Below, piece after piece: positions 46,438 to 55,800 of a stretch of 64,000 nucleotides of DNA (position 1 is the stretch's first letter; every line of letters starts with the position of its first letter). Below the pieces are notes generated by a model. It did not search any database. It saw only the letters and a program-made list of their open reading frames with translations, and was not told where the DNA came from. The stretch is from Oribacterium sp. C9 (lineage in GTDB: Bacteria > Bacillota > Clostridia > Lachnospirales > Lachnospiraceae). The position numbers were made by a program, and so were the translations under genes. Location: the NCBI RefSeq assembly GCF_002007235.1, contig NZ_MUHW01000002.1, forward strand, positions 246,083 to 310,082, written 5' to 3'.

Positions 46438-47517
46438 ATGCGTTTTATTCACACATCAGATGTCAATTGGGGCATGGTGCCTGATTCAGATCAGGCATGG
46501 GGCAAGGATCGCGCAAATGATATCAAGACCACCTTTCGTAAGATCATCGAAAAGTGTCGTGATTTCAGCGTCGATTGTCTTTTTATAGCGGGCAACCTCT
46601 TTCACCGTCAGCCCATGAATAAAGACCTTCAGGAGCTGAACTATCTTTTCAGTTCTATCCCATCTACACATGTGGTGATCATTTCAGGTGAAAATGACCG
46701 TATCAGTTCCAACTCAGCTTTGCTCAGTTTCAACTGGAGCGCCAACGTAACATGGATACTGGGCGATAAACCCGAATCCGTTTATTTCGATGATATAAAC
46801 ACAAAAGTATACGGTTTCTCATATCACACCAGAGAACTCAAGGAAACTGTCATCGACACCATAGAGCCTGAAAATGACGGACATATCCATATACTACTGG
46901 CCCACGGCGGCGACCAGGATCATATGCCGGTGGATGTGGAGACATTGGCAAAGCTTCCTTTTGACTATGTTGCATTAGGTTATCTTCATAAACCTGTAGA
47001 AATAGTGGAACGCAGAGTCATCTACTCAGGTTCTCCTGAGCCCCTGGATCTCAGCGAGACCGGACCTCATGGATTTTACTTCGGGGATATCAACCCTATA
47101 ACTCATAAGGTACAGCGTCTTACATTCATGGATGCCTCAAGAGTGTCTTACATTCCTTTGGAGTTCAAGGTAACTGACAAAACCTCCAACGATGTGCTGA
47201 CAGGTCGCATTCTCAGCGAGATCAAAGCAAAGGGTACGGACAATATCTACATGCTGCGCATATCCGGAAAACGTAATCCCGACGTACGTTTCAATCTGGC
47301 ATCCATCACCCACGAGTACAGAGTGGTGAGCATACATGATGATTCAGAGCCTCAGTATGACTTTGCCGCCATCTACAAGGAACATCCATCCGACATCATC
47401 GGATTCTATATCCGAAAGCTTCTCAGAGAGGATCCGGATGATATGAGCTATGTTGAAAAAAAGGCCTTGTACTACGGGATCAATGCCTTACTAAAATCTC
47501 AGAAGGGTGGTAGATGA
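46438..47517 (+). CDS. SbcD/YhaO-like (Mre11-type) phosphoesterase-fold protein with degenerate active site
   Basis: 359 residues with the order of Mre11/SbcD motifs, but key ligands are changed: HTSDVNWG (expected DxH, here DxN), FIAGNLFHRQ (expected GDLF), SGENDRIS (expected GNHD) and LGYLHKP (expected GHxH). LAHGG and the second His of LGYLH remain. The protein probably binds DNA or the ATPase partner but is unlikely to be an active nuclease. Its stop overlaps the start of the Rad50-like gene by four bases (ATGA). A weak GGAGC site lies 6 bases before the ATG. Confidence 0.88.
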   Translation: MRFIHTSDVNWGMVPDSDQAWGKDRANDIKTTFRKIIEKCRDFSVDCLFIAGNLFHRQPMNKDLQELNYLFSSIPSTHVVIISGENDRISSNSALLSFNWSANVTWILGDKPESVYFDDINTKVYGFSYHTRELKETVIDTIEPENDGHIHILLAHGGDQDHMPVDVETLAKLPFDYVALGYLHKPVEIVERRVIYSGSPEPLDLSETGPHGFYFGDINPITHKVQRLTFMDASRVSYIPLEFKVTDKTSNDVLTGRILSEIKAKGTDNIYMLRISGKRNPDVRFNLASITHEYRVVSIHDDSEPQYDFAAIYKEHPSDIIGFYIRKLLREDPDDMSYVEKKALYYGINALLKSQKGGR

Positions 47518-49439
47518 TCATGCGTTTTATCGACATTCACATCGAGGGATTCGGTAAGTTTCATAAATTCGATTTACGTCTGAAGGATGGCATGAATATC
47601 ATCTATGGCCATAATGAAGCAGGAAAATCCACGCTTCATTCATTCCTTCAGGCCATGCTTTACGGTCTCGGAAGACGTTCCGGAAGACAGCTTTCAAAAA
47701 AATATCAGTCCTGGGAATATCCGGATGATTATAGCGGCACCCTCCGTATCGAGCACCTTGGTAAGATCTACCTTATCAGCAGGGACTTCAATATGGATAG
47801 TCTTTCCATCAGAAACGAAACCGATAGTGTAGAGGTAGAAAATCCTGAAGCCTGGCTTAATGAAATGCTGGACGGTATCTCAGAAACAGCTTTCGAGAAT
47901 ACAGTCTCCATAGGACAGCTTCGAAGTGCCACCAGCAGAGGCATGATAAACGAGCTTAAATCCTGCATTAGAAATCTCAATTCTACAGGAGATATGTCAC
48001 TTGACAGCTCCAGTGCCCTGAAGATCCTGGATAAGCAGAAGGAGCATCTTCAGTCCAAGATAGTACCGGATGCCGCAAAGACCTATGCGCAGCTCGTAGG
48101 AGAAGTCAGAAACATTGAAAGAGATATACAGCAGCCCGAATACGAAAATCAGCTTCGAAAGTTCCAGAACCTTCGTACAGAAGTACGTACCGAACAGGTA
48201 GACAGACAGACAAAGAAAGAAGAGATGCTTCAAAAAGTCGCTGTGCAGGAAGCCACCTTACAGCAATCAGGGCTCAAGGACGATATCGAAATTCAGGACA
48301 CTTTGGACAGAGGTCTCGAGCTTTATGATTCATATAAGGAAGAGAACGAAAAGAAGGAAAAGCCCTCAAGGATCATAATTCCTTCAGCACTCATGCTCCT
48401 TGCTGTTCTGAATCTGATAGCAGATATTTTATTCGCTGCCGCAGGTTCTCCGAAGTTTGCCGCAGCTCTGAATCTTGCTCCCGAGAAGATTCCCATGATC
48501 AAGGAAATCGTTGAAAGCTCCACTTTGGGAGCCACAGTTCCGGTAGCCATATGTACCTTCTTTTTTGTACTGTTCTTTATGCTGGGTTCGCTGGCACTTC
48601 ATAACAATGTCACCAGTGGAAAGAATCTCGCAAGATCCACAAAGGAACTGGGCGAGCTGCTAACAAGATATATAGGTTTCTCTGACATAAACGACCAGGC
48701 GGTAAACAGCTTCCGGACACACATGGAAGAACTTCTTAAGGTAAACAGCGAACTGGATACCAACAGAGAACGACTTGAGGCGCTTACCAGAGAGATTCAG
48801 GGACTAAACGATAACGAGCGCAAATACGACGTAGAGCTTCAGAAACAGAACGAAAAGCAGACAGAGCTCGAAGGTAAGCTCCAGCATCTTGTTAATGTTA
48901 AAAACCGTGCAGAGATGCTGAAGAGAACCATTAGTGATAACGATGCCCTTGCAGAAGAGATCGATGCCATCAATCTGGCCTATGAGACCATGACAGAGCT
49001 AGAAGCCAATATCAAGCAGAGCTTCGGTCACTACCTGAACAAGGAGGCCGGCGATCTGATCTCCGGTATAACCGGAGGGGTTTATGACTCCATGTGGATA
49101 GACCAGAATCTGGAGATCTACATGAATACACCGACAAAACTTGTTCCCATAGAGGACGTTTCCAGCGGAACCATGGACCAGATCTATCTGGCTCTCCGTC
49201 TTGCAGCTTCACGTCTCATGCAAAACGGTAAGCTCGCTGCACGTTCCGAAGTTGAAGCCAACAGACTTCCTCTTATCTTCGACGATTCATTCGCCATGTA
49301 TGACGAAAAGCGCCTTAACTCGGCTCTTCATTTCATCATGGAGATACATAAGGGTCAGATACTTCTCTTCACATGTCATACCCGTGAAAAGAGGATACTG
49401 AAGGAAGCAAATGATGATTTCAATTTCATCGAGCTTTGA
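47514..49439 (+). CDS. SbcC/YhaN-like (Rad50-type) membrane-anchored ATPase
   Basis: 641 residues. Walker A YGHNEAGKST near 33-42, coiled coils on both sides of two central membrane helices (about 284-310 and 342-362), the ABC signature VSSGTMDQIYLALRLA near 549-564 and Walker B LPLIFDDSFAMYDEKR near 583-598. It resembles YhaN, a short membrane-attached SbcC relative of Firmicutes. ATPase motifs are intact, in contrast to its nuclease-like partner. An ATG at 47520 is an alternative start. Confidence 0.88.
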   Translation: MIMRFIDIHIEGFGKFHKFDLRLKDGMNIIYGHNEAGKSTLHSFLQAMLYGLGRRSGRQLSKKYQSWEYPDDYSGTLRIEHLGKIYLISRDFNMDSLSIRNETDSVEVENPEAWLNEMLDGISETAFENTVSIGQLRSATSRGMINELKSCIRNLNSTGDMSLDSSSALKILDKQKEHLQSKIVPDAAKTYAQLVGEVRNIERDIQQPEYENQLRKFQNLRTEVRTEQVDRQTKKEEMLQKVAVQEATLQQSGLKDDIEIQDTLDRGLELYDSYKEENEKKEKPSRIIIPSALMLLAVLNLIADILFAAAGSPKFAAALNLAPEKIPMIKEIVESSTLGATVPVAICTFFFVLFFMLGSLALHNNVTSGKNLARSTKELGELLTRYIGFSDINDQAVNSFRTHMEELLKVNSELDTNRERLEALTREIQGLNDNERKYDVELQKQNEKQTELEGKLQHLVNVKNRAEMLKRTISDNDALAEEIDAINLAYETMTELEANIKQSFGHYLNKEAGDLISGITGGVYDSMWIDQNLEIYMNTPTKLVPIEDVSSGTMDQIYLALRLAASRLMQNGKLAARSEVEANRLPLIFDDSFAMYDEKRLNSALHFIMEIHKGQILLFTCHTREKRILKEANDDFNFIEL

Positions 49440-49443
49440 AAAA

Positions 49444-49680
49444 CTGAAAGTTGAGTGAATTTTTCAGGGCTTTGGACCAAAATTTCTGAAAGTTGAGTCA
49501 TTTTTCCCGGGTTCTGGCTCAATTTTTCTGAAAGTTGAGTCGTTTTTTCGGATTTTAACTCAAATTTCCTGAAAGTTGAGTCGTTTTTCCCGGGTTCTGG
49601 CTCAATTTTTCTGAAAGTTGAGTCGTTTTTCTGGGTTTTGCCTCAATTTTTCTGAAAGTTGAGTCGTTTTTCAATTCAAT
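49444..49680. repeat. Six tandem 41-42 bp repeats, each a hairpin
   Basis: Units begin at 49444, 49486, 49528, 49569, 49611 and 49652 with CTGAAAGTTGAGT and share a T-rich middle. Most units fold as AAAGTTGAGTC/GGCTCAATTTT, an 11-bp stem with two G-U pairs. Period changes of 41 and 42 break any reading frame. It lies right after the Rad50-like stop, between convergent genes. Confidence 0.85.
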
Positions 49681-49718
49681 ATCATGTGCGTTTCCTGAAG
49701 GAGCCGCATTTTTATTAA

Positions 49719-49747
49719 AAAGAGCCGATGCTTTGCACCGGCTCTTT
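49719..49747. terminator. Intrinsic terminator of the CDF gene
   Basis: AAAGAGCCG/CGGCTCTTT with an 11-base loop. The minus strand ends in TTTTT; the plus strand has TTTCTC, so it may work both ways. Confidence 0.8.
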
Positions 49748-49764
49748 CTCAACTGTCAAGTAAT

Positions 49765-50892
49765 TTAATCACTTATATCCGCATCCATAGTGAGTTCGAT
49801 TTTATATTCAGGGAATTCTGTCTGAATCCGTTTTACGATTTCTTCAAAGATCTTTCTCCTGTCATCTGCTGCAAATTCTATGATAACATCAAAATTAATG
49901 ACCTTCCTTACATCATCAACATAAAAACCATGCATCTGAAGCACATGATCGTTGGACATAACTATCTCTCTGCAGCGGATCAGCATATCCTGTATCTTAT
50001 CATCGCTTGTATTTATGGCATAGATACTGATACCCTCCATGATGACCTTATGCTCATCATAAACCTTATAGGTGATGTCTCTCATGAGCCTGTCCAATTC
50101 TCTAGCACTCATGGTGTCCAGAACTTCTATATGAGCCGAGCCCATATAGGTATCGGGACCATAGGAATGGAGTACCAGATCATAAGCTCCACGCACCTCC
50201 GGAAAGCTTGCTATAGTCATCTTGATGGCCTTGCTGAGAGAGGAATCCACTCTTTCTCCCAGTATCTGAGACACAGTATCCTGAAGCATCCCAAAACCTG
50301 CCTTCATGATGATGACTGAGATTATCGCTCCGAGCCATGCTTCTAAAGATATTCCGCTGTATATGAAGATCACAGCTGCAACAAGTGTAGAAGCTGATAT
50401 GACCGCATCGAAGGTGGCATCAGAGCCGGATGCGATTAGTGAGTCAGAATTCACCTTTTCGCCCACTCCTTTTACATATCTTCCCAAAAGTATCTTTACC
50501 ACAACACCGACAGCGATTATAACCAGTGTCACGATGCTGTAATCCGGTTTCTCCGGATCAATGATCTTTTTAACGGATTCAACAAAAGAAGTCACACCTG
50601 CGTAAAATACGATGACGGCGATGATAGTTGCGGTCAGATACTCTACTCTGCCATGTCCTAAGGGGTGCTTCTTATCAGGCTGCTTTCTGGCAAGCTTCGT
50701 GCCTATTATGGTTATAACTGACGATATGGCATCAGAGAGATTGTTCACGGCATCAAGCACGATTGCTATGGAGTTAGACATCAGTCCGATGACAGCCTTA
50801 AAAGCTGCGAGAAAAACATTGGCGACTATTCCGATGATACTTGTTTTTATAATAATTTTACCGCGATCCTTATCCTTACTTAATTGAGCCAT
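49765..50892 (-). CDS. Cation diffusion facilitator (CDF) transporter, possibly manganese type
   Basis: 375 residues with six membrane helices and a cytoplasmic C-terminal metal-binding domain. Helix 2 carries DAVNNLSD and helix 5 SDATFDAV, giving DxxxD in both metal sites (NLSD preceded by D at -7 is ambiguous; DATFD is clear). DxxxD sites are associated with Mn-type CDF exporters, whereas Zn types have HxxxD. It uses the proton gradient to expel divalent metal. Substrate is inferred. Confidence 0.88.
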   Translation of the reverse strand: MAQLSKDKDRGKIIIKTSIIGIVANVFLAAFKAVIGLMSNSIAIVLDAVNNLSDAISSVITIIGTKLARKQPDKKHPLGHGRVEYLTATIIAVIVFYAGVTSFVESVKKIIDPEKPDYSIVTLVIIAVGVVVKILLGRYVKGVGEKVNSDSLIASGSDATFDAVISASTLVAAVIFIYSGISLEAWLGAIISVIIMKAGFGMLQDTVSQILGERVDSSLSKAIKMTIASFPEVRGAYDLVLHSYGPDTYMGSAHIEVLDTMSARELDRLMRDITYKVYDEHKVIMEGISIYAINTSDDKIQDMLIRCREIVMSNDHVLQMHGFYVDDVRKVINFDVIIEFAADDRRKIFEEIVKRIQTEFPEYKIELTMDADISD

Positions 50893-51064
50893 AATCCCTC
50901 CTGCTAAACTTCAAGTCTGATTTAAGTATATGAGAATTATATTACTAAACACGATCGTATCTCAATGCATATTGATACCTAATTCAGAAACAATATGCTA
51001 AACTTGGGGATATGTTAAGTCATAGAGAGCGGCAGAGTGCCATGCTCTTTGGAAAGAGGTCACT

Positions 51065-51520
51065 ATGAGATGTGTAGTTCAGGTGGTGCAGCATGCATCG
51101 GTAACTGTTGATGATTCTGTTATAGGAAAAATAGGCAGAGGTTTTCTTATCTTTCTGGGTGTTTCTGATACCGATACAGAGGCGATAGCCGACAAGATGG
51201 TAAAAAAGATATGCAGTCTTCGCATCTTTCCTGATGAAAACGGAAAAACAAACTGCTCCCTTTCAGATGTAGGAGGTTCCGTTCTTGTAGTAAGTCAGTT
51301 CACGTTGTATGCGAACTGCCGTAAGGGTAACCGTCCGAGCTTTATCGAGGCAGGTGAGCCTCAGAAGGCAGATGCCTTATATAAATATTTTACAGAGCGG
51401 TGCAAAGACTATGTTCGCAATGTAGAGCATGGAGAATTCGGAGCAGATATGAAGGTTGATCTTCTGAATGATGGCCCCTTCACTCTGATGTTGGACTCTC
51501 AACAGCTATTCAACGAATGA
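51065..51520 (+). CDS. dtd: D-aminoacyl-tRNA deacylase
   Basis: 151 residues with the two DTD signatures, SQFTLYA followed by KGNRPSF (79-96 region) and NDGPFTLML near the end. It hydrolyses D-aminoacyl-tRNA, protecting translation. AGAGGT precedes the ATG. It converges with the small hypothetical gene 18 bases beyond its stop. Confidence 0.96.
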   Translation: MRCVVQVVQHASVTVDDSVIGKIGRGFLIFLGVSDTDTEAIADKMVKKICSLRIFPDENGKTNCSLSDVGGSVLVVSQFTLYANCRKGNRPSFIEAGEPQKADALYKYFTERCKDYVRNVEHGEFGADMKVDLLNDGPFTLMLDSQQLFNE

Positions 51521-51538
51521 GGGTAAACAAAAAGTCAT

Positions 51539-51805
51539 TCACTCCTCTATCACTTCTATCCTCAGATAATCAAAATTTATCGGTTCAACGAAGGAATCCG
51601 ATCTGAAACAGGTTATGGACTTTCGCTTGAATTCTCTGATGTTTGGCTCCAGCCAGATGGGCACAGCAAGATCCATATATTCACAGATTTCTTTAAGTGC
51701 AGTAAGGACTCTGTCTGTACGTGACATAGAGTAGTCTTCCTGTCTGGATACACAGTCCTTAAGCATCTGACCGTCACGGTATATGGTTCCATTCATCCTA
51801 AACAT
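51539..51805 (-). CDS. Conserved small hypothetical protein, 88 residues
   Basis: I do not recognise a named domain. The sequence starts MFRMNGTIYRDGQML, has a helical middle (RTDRVLTALKEICEYMDL) and a beta-rich end (FDYLRIEVIEE). GAGGAG lies 8 bases before the ATG, supporting a real gene. No signal or membrane helix. Confidence 0.7.
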   Translation of the reverse strand: MFRMNGTIYRDGQMLKDCVSRQEDYSMSRTDRVLTALKEICEYMDLAVPIWLEPNIREFKRKSITCFRSDSFVEPINFDYLRIEVIEE

Positions 51806-51999
51806 AGAGTTCTCCTCAAAATAAATAATGATAATAATAGTACCTAATTCATACTATGAATTCAAATATTTTTTAGTTGGGGATTTTTTGTGAAAAACAG
51901 TTAAAAAACGAAAAAAATTTCGTTTTGTTAATAAATAATTCACAAAAGAGCTTTAAAATCATAGTAGTCTTAATATTATGACATTAGGAGGCAGACGTA

Positions 52000-53112
52000 A
52001 TGGGAATGGAAATAGAAAATCCCCAGGCATTTTTGGACGAAGCCAAAAATGCTATTGCTGAATATCAGGATGTGAAAACTCAGCTTGCAAAGATGAGAGA
52101 CACTGAAAAACAGACATCTGTATTATTGGATAAGGCACGCAAAGAAGTACAGGATAAGATAGATAAGACTATTAAGCAGAGAAGTGATGATATTACCGCC
52201 ACATATGATCGCCAGATAAATCAGGTGGAGGCCAGACTGAAAAAGAGTCAGGCAGACAGAGAAAAGGCGAAGCAGGAAGGCGTCAGGGGCCGTATAAAGA
52301 GCGAAACCGAGCCTTTAAAGATCGAAAACAAAGAGCTCAAGCGCCAGATAACTGCAGTGATGAAAAGGGATAATGCTCCTATGTTTTATAGAACAGATCT
52401 GTTCTATACTCTTTTCCATCCATCGGGCATCGGAGAGCTTACCTGTTTCCTTCTTGTATTTATAGCCGTTTTTGCACTTCTTCCCTTTGGAATATATTTC
52501 TTTATTCCCAATCATCAGATCTGGCACCTTGCCCTGGTTTATGTGGTCGATATACTTCTTTTCGGAGGTATATACGTTATCATCATGAACATTTCCGGAA
52601 GATATGCCGGTGCAGTACGTCAGGGTCGAGATATAAAAAACCGCATAAAGCTCAATAAAAAGAATATAAGAAAGAAAGAAAAACTTATCAGAAAAGATTC
52701 CAATGAAGCGGTTTATAATCTTGAAAACTTCGATGATGAGATAGCAAAGATCCAGCAGGAAAGAAGCGATATCATCAGCCAGAAACAGAGCGCTCAGAAC
52801 ACCTTTGATACGGTTACAAGAAACATCATCATCGATGAAATAGAGGCTGCGGCAAAGCCTAAGATAGATGAGCTTTCTTCAACCTTCACCAGCGCGGTAA
52901 ATCAGAGGTCAGAGCTTGAGATCAAGGAAAAAGAACAGGCATTAAATCTTTCCAGAAATTATGAGCAGTATCTGGGAAAAGCTCATATGTCTTCCGAAGC
53001 TATAGATAAGATCAAGGCTCTCCTTGAAAGCGGAGAAGCATCCTCAATTATCGATGCTGTAACCAGACTTGACCATCCGGAGCCCACAACAGCCGGTGCA
53101 ACAGCAAGATAA
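52000..53112 (+). CDS. Coiled-coil membrane protein of unknown function
   Basis: 370 residues: a long charged coiled coil (about 10-120), two membrane helices (about 140-165 and 175-198), then a second coiled coil (about 205-320) and a short tail (MSSEAIDKIKALLESGEA). Both ends are predicted on the same side of the membrane. AGGAGG lies 8 bases before the ATG. The design recalls membrane-tethered scaffolds, but I recognise no family. It is monocistronic with a terminator 50 bases after the stop. Confidence 0.75.
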   Translation: MGMEIENPQAFLDEAKNAIAEYQDVKTQLAKMRDTEKQTSVLLDKARKEVQDKIDKTIKQRSDDITATYDRQINQVEARLKKSQADREKAKQEGVRGRIKSETEPLKIENKELKRQITAVMKRDNAPMFYRTDLFYTLFHPSGIGELTCFLLVFIAVFALLPFGIYFFIPNHQIWHLALVYVVDILLFGGIYVIIMNISGRYAGAVRQGRDIKNRIKLNKKNIRKKEKLIRKDSNEAVYNLENFDDEIAKIQQERSDIISQKQSAQNTFDTVTRNIIIDEIEAAAKPKIDELSSTFTSAVNQRSELEIKEKEQALNLSRNYEQYLGKAHMSSEAIDKIKALLESGEASSIIDAVTRLDHPEPTTAGATAR

Positions 53113-53160
53113 ACTTTTTACTTTCGGATAATATTTCATTCGTGAATAACGATAAAATCT

Positions 53161-53190
53161 GCAGTCATCCATAAAGGATGGCTGCTTTTT
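53161..53190 (+). terminator. Intrinsic terminator of the coiled-coil protein gene
   Basis: GCAGTCATCC/GGATGGCTGC, 10-bp stem (one G-U), loop ATAAA, then five T. Confidence 0.85.
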
Positions 53191-53220
53191 AGTTGAACCG
53201 TAAATTTCCGAAATAAAAAA

Positions 53221-53242
53221 TGCGGTTTCTTAAGAAACCGCA
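53221..53242 (-). terminator. Intrinsic terminator of mtnN
   Basis: TGCGGTTTCTTAAGAAACCGCA is a 9-bp stem with a TTAA loop; the minus strand continues with TTTTTT. It lies 24 bases after the mtnN stop. Confidence 0.85.
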
Positions 53243-53265
53243 CATGATGTTGAAAATACTATTCT

Positions 53266-53958
53266 TTACAGCCTTCCGACAAGTGCCTCTGTAAGAGCCA
53301 CACAGTGCTCTATGGCCTTCTTTTCGAAAGTAGGGTAATCCATTTGAGCCGAATCATCAGCTTTATCGGAAATGGCACGGATGATAACAAACGGAACCTT
53401 GTTCTGCCATGCTACCTGCGCTATGGCAGCACCTTCCATCTCGCAGCATTTACCCTGGAAATGCTTGATGATCCATTCCTTTGTTTCTCCGTCTGATACA
53501 AATTTATCTCCGCTGCATACACGTCCGATAAAAGTGTGAATATCCGAATTAACTCTTCGGTTCTCTTCTTCCGCAAATGCTATAAGTTTGTCATCCGCCT
53601 TAAATTCCATGGTGCCCACTCTCGGAACTTCTCCAAGCTTATATCCGAAGTTTGTAGCGTCCATGTCATACTGTACAGCATCCTCGGATATGACGATATC
53701 ACCGATGTCGATATGAGCATCCAGAGAACCTGCAATACCTGTATTTATAACGCAATCAACATTATAGCGGTCGATAAGGACGGCTGTGCAGGCTCCCGCA
53801 TTAACTTTACCTATGCCTGACCGTACAACCGTAACATCCTTTCCGTTAAGCTTTCCTGTTACAAATGCAAGTCCGTTGTGTTCCTCTGTCTTCGCATCGG
53901 TTATGGAAGCCTTAAGCTTCTCAACCTCTTCATCCATTGCACCTATAATTCCTATCAT
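53266..53958 (-). CDS. mtnN: 5'-methylthioadenosine/S-adenosylhomocysteine nucleosidase
   Basis: 230 residues: IGIIGAMDEEV at the start, NTGIAGSL, CCEMEGAAIAQV with the ribose-binding Glu, and RAISDKAD with the catalytic Asp. It cleaves adenine from MTA, SAH and 5'-deoxyadenosine. The frame opens at 54012, but AAAGGAG before the ATG at 53958 and the family N-terminus fix the start. Confidence 0.96.
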   Translation of the reverse strand: MIGIIGAMDEEVEKLKASITDAKTEEHNGLAFVTGKLNGKDVTVVRSGIGKVNAGACTAVLIDRYNVDCVINTGIAGSLDAHIDIGDIVISEDAVQYDMDATNFGYKLGEVPRVGTMEFKADDKLIAFAEEENRRVNSDIHTFIGRVCSGDKFVSDGETKEWIIKHFQGKCCEMEGAAIAQVAWQNKVPFVIIRAISDKADDSAQMDYPTFEKKAIEHCVALTEALVGRL

Positions 53959-54040
53959 ACTTTCTCCTTTATTTAATACGTTCAAACTGCCTGTATTCCC
54001 ATTACAGCTCAAGTTTTACCGGCTTTCCTGTGATATGTCA

Positions 54041-55138
54041 TCAGCTTTTCTTTTTAGACTGATCTTCCTTGACCACATCTCTCAGTACCTGAATGACATG
54101 GTCCACACCGTTACTCTGGTTGGAGTTCTGCATGGCGATGATGTATCCCGATTTTTTGAGATGAACTTCCTTTATGGCATTGAAGAGAAGTTCCCTGTCC
54201 TTTTCCATCTCATGCTGGTCCAAAACATAGCTGAACCCCTGCTTTTCAAAGGATTCCGCATTAAGTATCTGGTCACCTCTGCTGGCATCAAGGGGCAACG
54301 GTATAAGGATGTTCGGCTTCTTCAGTGCGAGGAGCTCGCAGATAACATTGGCACCTGCTCTGGAGATGACCACATCCGCAAGTGCATAAAGATTACGTAA
54401 ACCGTTGGTAATGAACTCATACTGTCTGTATCCGGCTGTACCTTCAAGAGAAGTGTCCAGATTTCCCTTTCCGCAGACATGTACCACATCAAAATCCTCA
54501 AGTATCCTCGGAAGAAGCTCCCTCACAGCATTATTGATGGCTACAGATCCGAGGGAACCGCCTATGATCATAAGCACAGGTTTTTTACCGGAAAATCCGG
54601 TCATTTCGAGTCCTTCCTCTCTGGTTCCTTTCAAAAGTATCTCTCTTATAGGAGAACCTGTGAGGACCGCTTTTCCCTCAGGCAATGATTTCAGTGTCTC
54701 AGGAAAATTACAGCAGATCTTCTCTGCAGCATTAAGACAGAGTCTGTTGGCAAGACCGGGCGTCATATCGGATTCATGGGTCACTACGGGAATGTGAAGA
54801 CTGTGGGCCGCCCATACTACAGGAACGGCAACGAATCCACCCTTACTGAAAACTATATCCGGCTTTATCTCTTTCAGTGTCTTTCTCGCTTCTCTGTAGC
54901 CCTTCAGGACTCTCAGAGGATCAGAAAAGTTCTTTATATCAAAATACCTTCGAAGCTTACCGGTGGCTATACCTGTATAAGGCACGTCCTCCTTTTCCAT
55001 CATCTGCTTCTCTATGCCATCATATGAGCCTATATAGAAAACCTCATAGCCATCCTGCCTTATCCGTGGCAAAAGTGCGATATTGGCAGTAACGTGTCCT
55101 GCTGTTCCGCCTCCTGTCAGCACTACTTTTCCTATCAT
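54041..55138 (-). CDS. murG: UDP-N-acetylglucosamine transferase MurG
   Basis: A 365-residue GT28 enzyme. N-terminal VLTGGGTAGHVTANIAL, the lipid-I-binding GGFVAVPVVWAA, GGSLGS, and the UDP-GlcNAc-binding RAGANVICELLALKKPNILIP. It converts lipid I to lipid II at the inner face of the membrane. It lies apart from other mur genes, between mtnN and a HIT gene. Confidence 0.95.
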   Translation of the reverse strand: MIGKVVLTGGGTAGHVTANIALLPRIRQDGYEVFYIGSYDGIEKQMMEKEDVPYTGIATGKLRRYFDIKNFSDPLRVLKGYREARKTLKEIKPDIVFSKGGFVAVPVVWAAHSLHIPVVTHESDMTPGLANRLCLNAAEKICCNFPETLKSLPEGKAVLTGSPIREILLKGTREEGLEMTGFSGKKPVLMIIGGSLGSVAINNAVRELLPRILEDFDVVHVCGKGNLDTSLEGTAGYRQYEFITNGLRNLYALADVVISRAGANVICELLALKKPNILIPLPLDASRGDQILNAESFEKQGFSYVLDQHEMEKDRELLFNAIKEVHLKKSGYIIAMQNSNQSNGVDHVIQVLRDVVKEDQSKKKS

Positions 55139-55149
55139 TTAACTACTCC

Positions 55150-55566
55150 TTACAGTGCTTTTTTGAGCTTTTCGCAGGTCTCTGAAAGCTTATCTGCAGA
55201 AACCTCATTTGGTTTCCATAAAACCATCTCTTTTTCAGTTCCGTATCTCGGAATGATATGTGTATGGAAATGATGTACAGTCTGACCTGCTGCCTCTCCG
55301 TTGTTCTGAACAACATTGAAACCCTTTGCCGAGAGACCTGAAAGCATAGCCTTACCTATCTTTCCCGCAAGAGGCATAACGCCTGAAGAGATCTCATCAG
55401 GAAGCTCTGCAAGATTTGCATAATGCTCCTTCGGAAGGATGAGAACATGTCCGTCAGTTGCAGGATTTGCATCAAATATCACTCTGAATGTATCATCCTC
55501 ATAAAGCGTAGTTGTCGGAATGACTCCGTTTGCTAATTTACAAAAAATACAGTTATCATCTTTCAT
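55150..55566 (-). CDS. HIT family nucleotide hydrolase
   Basis: 138 residues with the HIT signature HHFHTHIIPR near 98-107 (His-x-His-x-His) and an N-terminal zinc-like CIFCKLANG. Such proteins hydrolyse AMP-linked phosphoramidates or dinucleotides. It is 11 bases upstream of murG on the same strand, so probably co-transcribed. Confidence 0.93.
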   Translation of the reverse strand: MKDDNCIFCKLANGVIPTTTLYEDDTFRVIFDANPATDGHVLILPKEHYANLAELPDEISSGVMPLAGKIGKAMLSGLSAKGFNVVQNNGEAAGQTVHHFHTHIIPRYGTEKEMVLWKPNEVSADKLSETCEKLKKAL

Positions 55567-55681
55567 AGTTTGTTCTCCTGTCTAAAAAGGAAAGTATTTT
55601 TCTTATTTCAAAAAACTAAAAATATTATAGTATTATGTTTTCTCTTACACAAGTCGTCCGGCGTTCATCCCTATGTAATCA

Positions 55682-55709
55682 TTGACAAAAAGGAGGAAAG
55701 CTTTACAAT
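55682..55709 (+). promoter_or_regulatory. Sigma-A promoter for the DUF4250 gene
   Basis: TTGACA, 16 bases, TACAAT. The leader is about 85 nt. Confidence 0.65.
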
Positions 55710-55800
55710 GAGATGTTACAGAAACAGTAAATACAGGTCATGAGCCATCTTTTGCCTCATATATAAAAAACCTGACCATTATACAGAAAAGGAGTGCCCC

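Noticed and set aside
49444..49680. CRISPR-like repeat array
   Set aside because: The similarity runs through the whole 41-42 base unit with no variable spacers, and there are no cas genes.
49555..49752. 65-codon minus-strand frame across the tandem repeats
   Set aside because: Repetitive 14-residue coding is a by-product of the 42-base period; 41-base units break the frame and there is no Shine-Dalgarno site.
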